This document shows, in pieces, positions 52,000 to 60,546 of a stretch of DNA of 64,000 nt. The notes below the pieces were generated by a model. That model was not told the DNA's origin. It worked only from the letters and a program-made list of their open reading frames with translations, and made no database searches. The number at the start of each line of letters is the position of its first letter. Positions within the stretch are counted from its first letter, which is position 1. This DNA comes from JAAXKN01 sp036261625 (GTDB taxonomy: Bacteria; Bacteroidota; Ignavibacteria; Ignavibacteriales; SURF-24). Position numbers and translations under genes: made by a program. The stretch lies in assembly GCA_036261625.1 (NCBI GenBank), contig DATAKL010000057.1, positions 186,001-250,000 on the forward strand, in the 5' to 3' direction.

Positions 52000-53283
52000 T
52001 TATTCCCGGGTAATGCTTTTTGGTATAATCCTGAGCTCCAGAAAAGGGCGTCTTAAATATTTTCTTGCGGCATTGACCAAAGCCTCCTGGTCCACCTTCT
52101 GGTAGCGTTCAAGGTCAAAATTAAAGGAATCGGGATTCCCGTAGAAGAAATTATACTCGTTCAGGTGATTTACCAGTGAATTAAGGTTCTGCATCGAGAA
52201 GATGAATGACGCCTTGATGTTGTTTTTGGCCTTCTCAAGCTCCTCAAAGGTAACCCCGTTTTCAATAACATCATTTAATACCCTGAAGGCCTCTTCCTTT
52301 ATCCCGTCTAAGGATATTCCGGGGCGTGCCGTACCTACAACCATGTATGCGCCGCCGTATTTGCCGGAATGCTGAAAAGCCGATATGTCCTGTGCAATCT
52401 CTTCTTCAAATATGAGTCTTTTGTACAGCCGTGAATTTTTGGAGCTAGACAGGATGTATGAGAGTATGTCTAAGGCCGCATCCTCATGCGTATACGCCCT
52501 GGCCGAATGCCATGCAAAATAGATTCTGGGAAGCTGGACGTTGTCCTCGTGAATAAGATTTATGTTCTTCTCAAGTGAAACTTCAGGCGCCAGAACCTCT
52601 TTTACGTCGTTACCCCTTGGAATGGGGCCGAAGTATCTTTCAACAAGCTCCTTAGTCTTCGGGATATTGATATCGCCTCCAATAACAAGGCTGGCATTAT
52701 TGGGTACATAGTATGTATGGAAAAAATTCTTAACGTCAGAGAGCGTTATATTAGAGATATCCTCCATGTAGCCTATTGTGGGCCAGTGATAGGGATGGCC
52801 CCACGGGTAGAGGTGTGAGAAGATTATCTCCCAGGCCAGTCCGTAAGGAGTGTTATCGTAGCGCTGGCGCCTTTCATTTTTAACCACATCGATCTGGTTA
52901 TCGAGCTTATCCTGCCCCAAAGCCGGGATGAGGAACCCCATTCTGTCGGATTCCAGCCAGAGCACCATTTCGAGGTAGTTGGAAGGGAGGCTCTGGTAAT
53001 AGTTCGTCCTGTCGGTGCTTGTAGTGCCGTTCAGGTTGCCCCCGGCTTCCTGAATGTACTTAAAATGCATCTGTTTGGGAACATGCTTGGAGCCCTGGAA
53101 CATCATATGCTCAAAAAGGTGCGCAAAGCCGGTTTTTCCCTTTGTTTCGTTTGCGCTTCCCACCCTGTACCAGATGTTTGCCGCCAGTATAGGGAGGCTT
53201 TTATCAGGGTAGAGAATGACTTCCAGGCCGTTATCGAGAGAGTATTTTTCGTAATTTATTTTTAACAGGTCATCCATTTTCAA
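52000..53283 (-). CDS. M16-family zinc peptidase, catalytic subunit
   Basis: 427 aa. The inverted zinc motif HLFEH is present in GFAHLFEHMMFQGSKH, and the downstream Glu ligand is in VVKNERRQRYDNTPYG. NYYQSLPSNYLEMVLWLESDRMGFL and the M16 C-domain follow. It cleaves short peptides or processing substrates together with the inactive partner encoded just downstream. No signal peptide is visible. The two-gene arrangement (active then inactive) is typical of bacterial M16B enzymes. Confidence 0.92.
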   Translation of the reverse strand: MKMDDLLKINYEKYSLDNGLEVILYPDKSLPILAANIWYRVGSANETKGKTGFAHLFEHMMFQGSKHVPKQMHFKYIQEAGGNLNGTTSTDRTNYYQSLPSNYLEMVLWLESDRMGFLIPALGQDKLDNQIDVVKNERRQRYDNTPYGLAWEIIFSHLYPWGHPYHWPTIGYMEDISNITLSDVKNFFHTYYVPNNASLVIGGDINIPKTKELVERYFGPIPRGNDVKEVLAPEVSLEKNINLIHEDNVQLPRIYFAWHSARAYTHEDAALDILSYILSSSKNSRLYKRLIFEEEIAQDISAFQHSGKYGGAYMVVGTARPGISLDGIKEEAFRVLNDVIENGVTFEELEKAKNNIKASFIFSMQNLNSLVNHLNEYNFFYGNPDSFNFDLERYQKVDQEALVNAARKYLRRPFLELRIIPKSITRE

Positions 53284-53454
53284 TTCTAATTTAGTTCAGC
53301 ATTAAAATACAATTTAAGAAAAATTCATGAGGATTTGGAGTCAATTCCTGCAGGCGGCAATAATAAGATGATTTTATGGGCAATTATGGTCTAAACCGGT
53401 GAAAATGTCCTTATTTTATGGCCTGAAGGTGTCAATTAGAGGATGTTTCATTCC

Positions 53455-53485
53455 TTGATAGCCGAAGTTAAATTTGGTATATTTA
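53455..53485 (+). promoter_or_regulatory. candidate promoter of lon
   Basis: TTG (53455-53457), a 20-nt spacer and TATATTTA (53478-53485), close to the Bacteroidota-type TTG-N19-TAnnTTTG arrangement. The expected start is about 30 nt before the coding sequence. No CIRCE or other heat-shock operator was recognised. Confidence 0.5.
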
Positions 53486-53521
53486 CACAGAAATTAAAAA
53501 AATACGCAGGAGTCAAAAATT

Positions 53522-56029
53522 TTGAGTCTTAAAGACAAAGCTAAAGGCAAAGCAGAAAACGACAATTCCATTTTGAATGAAGTGCCCAAAGTCTTGCCTA
53601 TTTTACCTCTCAGAGACAACGTTATTTTCCCGTATATGATTTTTCCGGTCCTCGTTGGCAGAGAACAGTCCATTAAGGCTGCAAATTATGCCCTGGAGAA
53701 CTCGAAATTCATATTCCTGTCGGCTCAGAAGAAGGCAAATATAGAAGAACCCAAGGAAGAGGATATATATTCCGAAGGTACAGTGGCCAAGATCATACAG
53801 ATCTTAAAGCTTCCGAATGGACTGATGAAGATATTGGTAGACGGACTGATACAAGGCAGAATCCTGCAGTTTACTGATAACAAGGATTTCTTTGAGGCAG
53901 AGGTGGAGATCGTTGTGCCCAAAGAGGAAAATCCGATAGAGATGAACGCACTCATCAGGCAGATGACGCACCTTTTTAAGGAATACGTAAAGATCAACCG
54001 CACTATTCCCACTGAAGCCATCAGCGCCTATGAGAATATAGAGGAACCCGACAGGAAGCTTTTCTATGTGGCTGCAAATATTACGCAGAATATTGAGGTT
54101 AAGCAGAAGATACTGCAGAACTTTACCATTAAAGACCAGCTCTACGAAGTAATAAAGATCCTGAATTCGGAAATAGACATACTTAAGGTCGAAAAGGAAA
54201 TTGAAAATAAGGTCCAGGAGAACATAGCCAAAACCCAGCGCAAGTTTATCATTCAGGAGCAGATCAGGATCCTGCAGGATGAGCTTGGGGAGGAAGACGA
54301 GGCTACGCCTGAATTCGTACGCCTCAGGAATAAGGTTAAAAAGGCTAAAATGCCCAAGTACGCAGAGGAAAAGGCAAACGAGGAGCTCAATAAGCTTAAG
54401 AAAACTCCTCCCATGTCGCCTGAATCGACCGTTATAAGAAACTACCTCGAATGGCTCATTGATGTGCCGTGGAATAAAAAGACCAAGGACAATCTGGATA
54501 TAAACTACGTCCGCCAGATTTTGGACGAGGACCACTACGGCCTCGATAAACCGAAGGAAAGAATAGTGGAGCACATTGCAGTCCTGAACCTGGTTAAGCA
54601 GATGAGAGGACAGATCCTTTGTTTCGTAGGACCTCCGGGAGTGGGCAAGACCTCGCTCGGCAAGTCGATTGCAAGGGCTATAGGGCGCTCATTTGTGCGC
54701 ATAAGTCTTGGAGGCGTGCGCGATGAGGCAGAAATCCGCGGCCACAGAAGAACATACATCGGCTCAATGCCGGGGAAAATCATACAGTCTATGAAGAAAG
54801 CCGGCACAGTTAACCCTGTTATTCTTCTTGATGAGATTGACAAGATGAGCATGGATTTCAGAGGCGACCCGTCTTCTGCCATGCTGGAAGTGCTCGACCC
54901 CGAGCAGAACCATACATTTAACGATCATTACCTGGATCTGGATTATGATCTTTCACAGGTGATGTTTATTACTACGGCTAACGTAAGGTTCAATATTCCG
55001 CTTCCGCTTCAGGACAGAATGGAGATAATTGAGCTGCCGGGCTACCTTGAGCACGAAAAGCTTCAGATAGCAAGGCGCCATATAATACCTAAGCAGCTTT
55101 CCCTTCACGGGCTTAATGACAGTACGGTAAGCTTTGAAGATGCTGCTGTAACAAAGGTAATAACGGATTACACACGCGAGGCGGGCGTTCGAAATCTGGA
55201 GCGTGAGCTTGCTCATGTATGCAGAAAAACCGCAAGAGAAATTGTACTTAAAAAATCGACCGACGGCAAAAAAGAGAAAGAAACTTTAGAAAAGCAGGTT
55301 ATTACGCCGGAGAAGGTTGTGGAATTCTTAGGCGTTGAGAAGTTCAGACGCCTGAAGGCAAACCTGGATCCCAGAGTGGGCAGCGTTACGGGACTTGCAT
55401 GGACAAGCGTAGGCGGCGAGATCCTAAGCGTGGATGCAACCGTTATGATGGGGCCCGAAAGACTTACTCTTACCGGACAGCTGGGCGACGTAATGAAGGA
55501 ATCGGCCCAGGCGGCTCTCAGCTTTATAAGAAGCAATGCAAAGACACTTGGCCTTCCGGCAAATTTCCAGAAGGGTAAGGAAGTCCATGTCCATCTTCCC
55601 GAAGGCGCAATTCCCAAGGACGGTCCCTCTGCAGGCATTACAATGACGATGGCTTTATATTCAGCCTTCAGCGGAAAGCCGGCAAGAAACGACGTTGCAA
55701 TGACGGGGGAAATTACCTTGAGAGGCAACGTGCTTCCGATCGGAGGCCTTAATGAGAAGCTTCTTGCAGCCCAGAGAAGCGGCATCAAAACAGTGCTTAT
55801 TCCGAAGGATAACGAAAAGGACCTCGTAGAAATACAGCCCGAGGTAAAAGAAGGACTTACTATAGTTTCTATCGGAAAGATATTTGAAGCAATGCCTTTT
55901 GTTTTCGGAAAAGAGAAAGCTGCTAAAAAAGCAAGTACAGATAAAAAGGCAGGTGCAGGTAGAAAGGCAAGTCCTGCAAAAGCAAAGGCAGGCAGAACAA
56001 AAGCAGTTAAGACAAAACGGAAAAAGTAG
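53522..56029 (+). CDS. lon: ATP-dependent protease Lon
   Basis: Cytoplasmic ATP-driven serine protease that degrades misfolded and regulatory proteins. It has the N-terminal substrate domain (VLPILPLRDNVIFPYMIFPVLVGRE), the AAA+ module (Walker A GPPGVGKTSLGKS, Walker B VILLDEIDKM) and the proteolytic domain with Ser703 in PKDGPSAGIT and Lys746 in GGLNEKLLAAQRSG (43 residues apart as in E. coli Lon). The start is TTG 53522 after CAGGAG. The C-terminus carries about 40 extra residues rich in Lys and Ala (KKASTDKKAGAGRKASPAKAKA...), unlike most Lon proteins. Confidence 0.96.
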   Translation: MSLKDKAKGKAENDNSILNEVPKVLPILPLRDNVIFPYMIFPVLVGREQSIKAANYALENSKFIFLSAQKKANIEEPKEEDIYSEGTVAKIIQILKLPNGLMKILVDGLIQGRILQFTDNKDFFEAEVEIVVPKEENPIEMNALIRQMTHLFKEYVKINRTIPTEAISAYENIEEPDRKLFYVAANITQNIEVKQKILQNFTIKDQLYEVIKILNSEIDILKVEKEIENKVQENIAKTQRKFIIQEQIRILQDELGEEDEATPEFVRLRNKVKKAKMPKYAEEKANEELNKLKKTPPMSPESTVIRNYLEWLIDVPWNKKTKDNLDINYVRQILDEDHYGLDKPKERIVEHIAVLNLVKQMRGQILCFVGPPGVGKTSLGKSIARAIGRSFVRISLGGVRDEAEIRGHRRTYIGSMPGKIIQSMKKAGTVNPVILLDEIDKMSMDFRGDPSSAMLEVLDPEQNHTFNDHYLDLDYDLSQVMFITTANVRFNIPLPLQDRMEIIELPGYLEHEKLQIARRHIIPKQLSLHGLNDSTVSFEDAAVTKVITDYTREAGVRNLERELAHVCRKTAREIVLKKSTDGKKEKETLEKQVITPEKVVEFLGVEKFRRLKANLDPRVGSVTGLAWTSVGGEILSVDATVMMGPERLTLTGQLGDVMKESAQAALSFIRSNAKTLGLPANFQKGKEVHVHLPEGAIPKDGPSAGITMTMALYSAFSGKPARNDVAMTGEITLRGNVLPIGGLNEKLLAAQRSGIKTVLIPKDNEKDLVEIQPEVKEGLTIVSIGKIFEAMPFVFGKEKAAKKASTDKKAGAGRKASPAKAKAGRTKAVKTKRKK

Positions 56030-56036
56030 AGAATAA

Positions 56037-56543
56037 ATGTCTGAAACTATTGAAATAAACAGCAGTCTTACGGATGAGGAAAAGTACCGTGAACTAATCC
56101 CGCAGATGGAGAATCTTCTTTCGAAGGATGACTTCACGGTTACAACCATGTCAAATTTCACCGCTGCCTTAAAGCAGACATTCAGCAAAGTCAGTTGGGT
56201 GGGATTTTATTTAAGGAAAGGGGACCATCTTTATCTTGGACCTTTCCAGGGTAAGATTGCCTGCACACAGATTAAAATTGGACAGGGTGTATGCGGGACT
56301 GCGGCCGAAAGACAGGAGACCGTAATTGTGCCGGATGTGGACAAGTTCCCCGGCCACATTGCATGCGACTCTTTGTCCAGATCTGAAATTGTTGTGCCTC
56401 TTATGAAGGAAGGCGAACTCCTTGGAGTGCTCGACCTCGACAGCACGTCTTACAATTCATTCAATGAAGTAGACAGACAGCACCTTGAGGCCTTAGGGCG
56501 CATGCTGCTTGAAAAAATTGACACTGAGCACCCGGTAATTTAA
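56037..56543 (+). CDS. free methionine-(R)-sulfoxide reductase (GAF domain)
   Basis: 168 aa single GAF-domain protein of the fRMsr type, which reduces free Met-R-sulfoxide. The three functional cysteines are visible in GKIACTQIKIGQGVCGTAAE and GHIACDSLS. WVGFYLRKGDHLYLGPFQG and LGVLDLDSTSYNSFNEVD are also typical. It begins 7 nt after lon, so oxidative repair and proteolysis are probably coexpressed. Confidence 0.88.
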   Translation: MSETIEINSSLTDEEKYRELIPQMENLLSKDDFTVTTMSNFTAALKQTFSKVSWVGFYLRKGDHLYLGPFQGKIACTQIKIGQGVCGTAAERQETVIVPDVDKFPGHIACDSLSRSEIVVPLMKEGELLGVLDLDSTSYNSFNEVDRQHLEALGRMLLEKIDTEHPVI

Positions 56544-56582
56544 CTTGTCAAAAAAAATAATATTTCACATTAAGAAGTTTAT

Positions 56583-58235
56583 ATGAGCTATATCGTAACT
56601 GCAAGAAAATGGCGTCCCAACAGGTTTGAAGATGTTGTTGGGCAGGAACATATTACAACAACGCTTAAAAATGCTATTAAGAATAACAGAATAGCTCATG
56701 CATATCTTTTTGCAGGCCCGCGCGGCGTAGGCAAAACTACAACAGCGCGTATACTTGCCAAAACGCTTAACTGTCTTAACCCTGTAGACTTCGAGCCATG
56801 CAATGAATGTGAAATGTGCCAGAGCTTCAACACCTCGCAGTCGCTGGACATTATTGAAATAGACGGCGCTTCGAACAGAAGAATTGAAGAGGTAAGAGTC
56901 TTAAGGGAATCGGTAAAGTATGCTCCAACAAAGGGTAAGTCGAAAGTCTACATCATAGATGAAGTTCACATGCTTACCAATGAGTCGTTCAATGCGCTTC
57001 TGAAGACTCTTGAAGAGCCCCCTGAACACACGATCTTCATCTTTGCTACTACAGACGTTCATAAGGTTCCCCTTACAATTATCTCGCGCTGCCAGAGGTT
57101 TGACTTCAGAAGAATTGAGCTCGATACAATAAAGGGCCTCTTGAAGAATATTGCCGAAAGCGAGAAAATTGAAATTGACGACCAGTCGCTCACCATCATT
57201 GCCCGCAAGGCCGATGGCGCCTTAAGAGATGCTGAGAGCATCTTTGATCAGATCATTTCCTTCAGCGGCAATAAGGTCGAGGCCTCCTCAGTTGCAAGAA
57301 TGCTAAACCTTATAGACGACGAGGTGTTTTTTACAATTTCAGAGTCGATACTGGAAAAGAAGTTCCTTGCGGCCTTCGAAGTATCAAGAACGGTTTATGA
57401 GAACGGCTGGAATTTCATAGATTTTATGAACGGACTTGTAGAGCACTTCCGCAACATAATGACGGTTGTTCTTACAGGAAAGGCGAAGCTTATTGAGACG
57501 GCAGAAGTTTATAAGGAAAAATACATAGCCTACAAGGACAAGTTCTCCGAAGGGGATCTTTTAAGGATAATGAACTACCTTAACAAGCTTCAGCAGGAGT
57601 TAAGGCTTACGCAGAACCACAAGCTTTTAATTGAAGTCGGGCTTTGCCACCTGATAGGTCTTGAGAAGTCAGCCTCCATAAGGGAAGCCATTGCGAACCT
57701 GGAAGAGATTAAAAAGAATGGTCCCGTTATAATAAGCAGGGAAGCTGTTCCTGCGGGAATTTATTCTACTCAGGAAGCAAAGAAAGACTCTTTACAGGGT
57801 AACGGAGCTAAAGATAAAGCGGCAGCGTCTCCGGTAAAGACCTCTGAATCCGAACTGGGGACTTTTAATGACGTGCTGGCAAAGTGGAATCACTTTGTAA
57901 AGGAAGTCAACGAGGAAAAATTTATTGTCGGCAGTGCGCTTGGCAACATGAAGGTTCTAGGAATGGATGGCGGAAAGCTGAACGTGGAAGTAAAGGATGT
58001 GCACGACAGGAAGATCATAATGCAGTTAAAGGATTACTTCCTCCAGAAGACAGAAGCCGTATTCGGCAAAGGATACATATTTAATTTTACTGATGGTGAG
58101 TCAGGTGTTGAAGCCGATCAGTACACCGAGACAGGCAATCTGCAGCCCCCTCCGCCGGCACCTGAAGCAGCAGAGGAGACCGACCCCTTAATCAGCGCCA
58201 TAAAAACCCAGCTCGGGGGAGAAGAGATCCAGTAA
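56583..58235 (+). CDS. dnaX: DNA polymerase III subunit gamma/tau
   Basis: Clamp-loader ATPase of the replicative polymerase. Seen are the P-loop GPRGVGKTTTARILAKTL, the zinc module CLNPVDFEPCNECEMC, the Walker B VYIIDEVHML, sensor 1 FATTDVHKVP and the arginine finger region ISRCQRFDF. Domain III and a C-terminal tau-like region follow to 550 aa. No obvious programmed frameshift heptamer was noticed. The ribosome-binding site is weak. A strong terminator follows. Confidence 0.94.
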   Translation: MSYIVTARKWRPNRFEDVVGQEHITTTLKNAIKNNRIAHAYLFAGPRGVGKTTTARILAKTLNCLNPVDFEPCNECEMCQSFNTSQSLDIIEIDGASNRRIEEVRVLRESVKYAPTKGKSKVYIIDEVHMLTNESFNALLKTLEEPPEHTIFIFATTDVHKVPLTIISRCQRFDFRRIELDTIKGLLKNIAESEKIEIDDQSLTIIARKADGALRDAESIFDQIISFSGNKVEASSVARMLNLIDDEVFFTISESILEKKFLAAFEVSRTVYENGWNFIDFMNGLVEHFRNIMTVVLTGKAKLIETAEVYKEKYIAYKDKFSEGDLLRIMNYLNKLQQELRLTQNHKLLIEVGLCHLIGLEKSASIREAIANLEEIKKNGPVIISREAVPAGIYSTQEAKKDSLQGNGAKDKAAASPVKTSESELGTFNDVLAKWNHFVKEVNEEKFIVGSALGNMKVLGMDGGKLNVEVKDVHDRKIIMQLKDYFLQKTEAVFGKGYIFNFTDGESGVEADQYTETGNLQPPPPAPEAAEETDPLISAIKTQLGGEEIQ

Positions 58236-58260
58236 CATCTTTTCCTGTTTATAAATTAAC

Positions 58261-58305
58261 AAAGCTCAAAGGCAGCATAAAAAGTGCAGCTTTTGAGCTT
58301 TTTTA
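58261..58305 (+). terminator. intrinsic terminator after dnaX
   Basis: AAAGCTCAAA (58261-58270) pairs with TTTGAGCTTT (58292-58301), with an inner GGCAGC/GCAGC region, followed by TTTT. Confidence 0.85.
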
Positions 58306-58379
58306 TTTTAAAAGAAAAGCTTAACCAATTAAATATTCACATGAGACTAATAAATCTTTAATTCTGTTGTGTTCGAAAT

Positions 58380-58639
58380 GCCGCGGTCAGCCTGCCCGTC
58401 TCTGACGTGGCCGCGACACGTTCAGATTCCACAACATTGGTATATTTTAATGAAATTGAATTATCATTTATGGTGTGTTGGGATTTCTATGATTAATCCC
58501 CGTCATTCCGAAAAAAACATGGCGCAGCTGACCGCAGCGCTTTGGATTGTGGGGGGATTCTATGGTCCCGGGGTTCAATCGCCCGCCAGAGGCGGGCTCA
58601 ATCACCCGGGGCTATCAACATGAGGCCGCTGACCGCGGC
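58380..58639. repeat. 260-bp GC-rich palindromic element with 12-bp inverted ends
   Basis: GCCGCGGTCAGC (58380-58391) and GCTGACCGCGGC (58628-58639) are perfect inverted ends. The interior has GCCCGCC-aga-GGCGGGC (58581-58597), flanked by a symmetrical TCAATC pair and outer CCCGGGGT/ACCCGGGG arms. It fills most of the 432-bp gap between dnaX and the T9SS gene. A frame open across it (58369-58623) runs through the palindromes and is not believed to be a gene. Confidence 0.75.
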
Positions 58640-58667
58640 CTTAAGACCAAAGATAATTCCATTACTG

Positions 58668-60182
58668 TCATTTCAGAAGTATGAACTTCTTCGTCCTAAT
58701 ACTCCCTCCGGATTCAAGTGAGTAAAGATAAACGCCGCTTGGGAGACCACTTCCGTCAAAGTTTACATAGTACGTGCCTGCGGGCTTGTATTTATCAACA
58801 GGAACAGCAACCCTGTTGCCCAGAATATCGAATACAGTAATCTTTACGCTGCCTTCTTTTTGTATGGAATACTTTATAGTTGTTGAAGAATTGAAAGGGT
58901 TTGGATAATTCTGCAGCAGATTAAATTCCTGAACCAAAGCAGGATTTTCACTTCCAACCAGTTCATATTCAATATTTACCGTATTTCCTGAATAAAAAAG
59001 ATGATCAATCCCGCTATTGTAACTAAAGTTAAATCCCCCGGTTCCGGGCAGCCAGGCGTTATTCCAAAATAAAAATTCTCCCTTTATAGTGTTTCCATTG
59101 CTGTCATAAGTATATATAATTTTTTCTAAGTTTTCCCAATTATCATTTCGCCAAACCTGATAAACCTCTGAAACCAAAGCCCCGTTGTTTTCATAGCTGT
59201 AAAACCTTCTATCGTAATCTATCCATTGATCACCAATCCATTGTTTACCATAATCAGCAAGGGGCCTACCCTTAAGATCATAGGTATAAGTGGACCCGGA
59301 AGTTCCCAGCAAAACTCCATGATCCCAAGCTTCATAAATGGATCCTGTTAGTCTGTCATTATTGTCATGAATAAAGGTTCTTATACCGCCTTTTACCCAT
59401 TCCATATCTTCCCAATATTCAGAAAGTAAAGACACCAGATTCCCGTAATTGTCATAAGCATAAGTGATTCTGCCGCCTATCTCCCAGTTACCCTCATGAA
59501 GGGTCTCCGAGGTACTTGTAAGTATGTTATTGTTTTTGTCGTATGTAGATGCAATCTTTTCATAATCGGCCCAAGTGCCATTTCCCCAATTTCCATATGT
59601 GGTTGTTATGCAATTCCCACGACTATCGTATGTGTTCAGTTTCCTGTAAGAATTTTCCCATTGGTCGTTTTGTAAAAACTGCCCGGTTTCAGAAAGAATA
59701 TTTCCATTCTCATCATAAGTATAACTTCTTTTCGAAACATATTTGCTGTTATTATCCCCCCACATTTCCAACAACTCACTTATTAAATTATTATTGTCGT
59801 CAAATGTGTAAGTGTACTTATTTTTTGTGACCCAGGTCCCGTTCTGCAGGACCTCATACACATATGAGACCTTGTTACCCCTGCTGTCATATTGGGAAAT
59901 ATATCTGGAAGTGGAATCAATCAGAACTTTAACGGGTTCAAACCTGCCATTTGCGTTAATACCTGTTTGTTTTTTTAATTGCTGCTTTTTTAAGAAGAAT
60001 TGGGAAGCATTGTGTAGCTTTTCACTTGAAGAGATGCTTCTAAAATCAGGCAAAAGCTCACCAGTCGGTTTGAACAAAGAAAATTCCTTATCCGCCTGTT
60101 TAAGATCAGGTTTAACATTTTGCGGAAAAGTTAAGACCGGAAAGAAAGAAATTAAAACGCAAAAAAGAAAAAGGCTTTTCAT
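58668..60182 (-). CDS. secreted T9SS cargo protein with YD-like repeats
   Basis: 504 aa from ATG 60182, which has GGAG 7 nt upstream and is followed at once by a signal peptide (MKSLFLFCVLISFFPVLTFPQ). An upstream start at 60248 would bury the signal. The body is about eight imperfect units of 40 residues of the form YTYDxxGNxxSExxExWxNxxWxxxxR, related in look to YD/RHS repeats but with regularly spaced Trp. The last 75 residues are a type A T9SS sorting domain (LLQNYPNPFNSSTTIKYSI... YLYSLESGGSIRTKKFILLK). It is therefore exported and attached at or released from the surface. Ligand unknown. Confidence 0.85.
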   Translation of the reverse strand: MKSLFLFCVLISFFPVLTFPQNVKPDLKQADKEFSLFKPTGELLPDFRSISSSEKLHNASQFFLKKQQLKKQTGINANGRFEPVKVLIDSTSRYISQYDSRGNKVSYVYEVLQNGTWVTKNKYTYTFDDNNNLISELLEMWGDNNSKYVSKRSYTYDENGNILSETGQFLQNDQWENSYRKLNTYDSRGNCITTTYGNWGNGTWADYEKIASTYDKNNNILTSTSETLHEGNWEIGGRITYAYDNYGNLVSLLSEYWEDMEWVKGGIRTFIHDNNDRLTGSIYEAWDHGVLLGTSGSTYTYDLKGRPLADYGKQWIGDQWIDYDRRFYSYENNGALVSEVYQVWRNDNWENLEKIIYTYDSNGNTIKGEFLFWNNAWLPGTGGFNFSYNSGIDHLFYSGNTVNIEYELVGSENPALVQEFNLLQNYPNPFNSSTTIKYSIQKEGSVKITVFDILGNRVAVPVDKYKPAGTYYVNFDGSGLPSGVYLYSLESGGSIRTKKFILLK

Positions 60183-60366
60183 TCTGAGCTCCAATTGAAT
60201 CTGAACAGTTAGAAGTGGACAGCACTCATATTTATCTATACGGGGCACAATGAAAAATAGTTAAGGAAATATAAGAAGAATATTCTTCTAAGTACAATCA
60301 TAAATCATTCCTTGGACTGTGATCTGCAGCCCGGAATGGCTACATGCCGAATTATCTAAATTTGAG

Positions 60367-60396
60367 TTGACATAGCTGAACCTTTTATTAATATTG
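60367..60396 (+). promoter_or_regulatory. candidate promoter of the 60547 gene
   Basis: TTG (60367-60369), a 19-nt spacer and TAATATTG (60389-60396), one base off TAnnTTTG. It would place the conserved 36-bp motif (60418-60453) in the 5' UTR. Confidence 0.4.
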
Positions 60397-60417
60397 CATA
60401 AAAAATTATTCCGGAGA

Positions 60418-60453
60418 ATTTTCCGAAAACGGCTTTCGTCACCATATTATATA
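60418..60453 (+). promoter_or_regulatory. conserved 36-bp motif, copy B
   Basis: Second copy of the motif at 10161-10196: ATTTTCCG, AAAC and then the identical 18-mer TCGTCACCATATTATATA. It lies about 94 nt before the ATG of a secreted T9SS protein gene, in the same orientation relative to downstream genes as copy A. Confidence 0.55.
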
Positions 60454-60546
60454 GAAAGATATATATTAATAACCGGCATAACAGAATTTACTATTCATCT
60501 TTGCCGCAAGGTCCGTTCTGTAAAAATGGAAACAGGAGTTCAAATA

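Noticed and set aside
53804..54574. 256-codon minus-strand ORF inside lon
   Set aside because: It is a shadow of the lon frame, with no start context or family similarity.
58369..58623. 84-codon plus-strand ORF
   Set aside because: It runs through palindromic repeats in the 58.4-58.6 kb element. It has no ribosome-binding site and its composition does not look coding.
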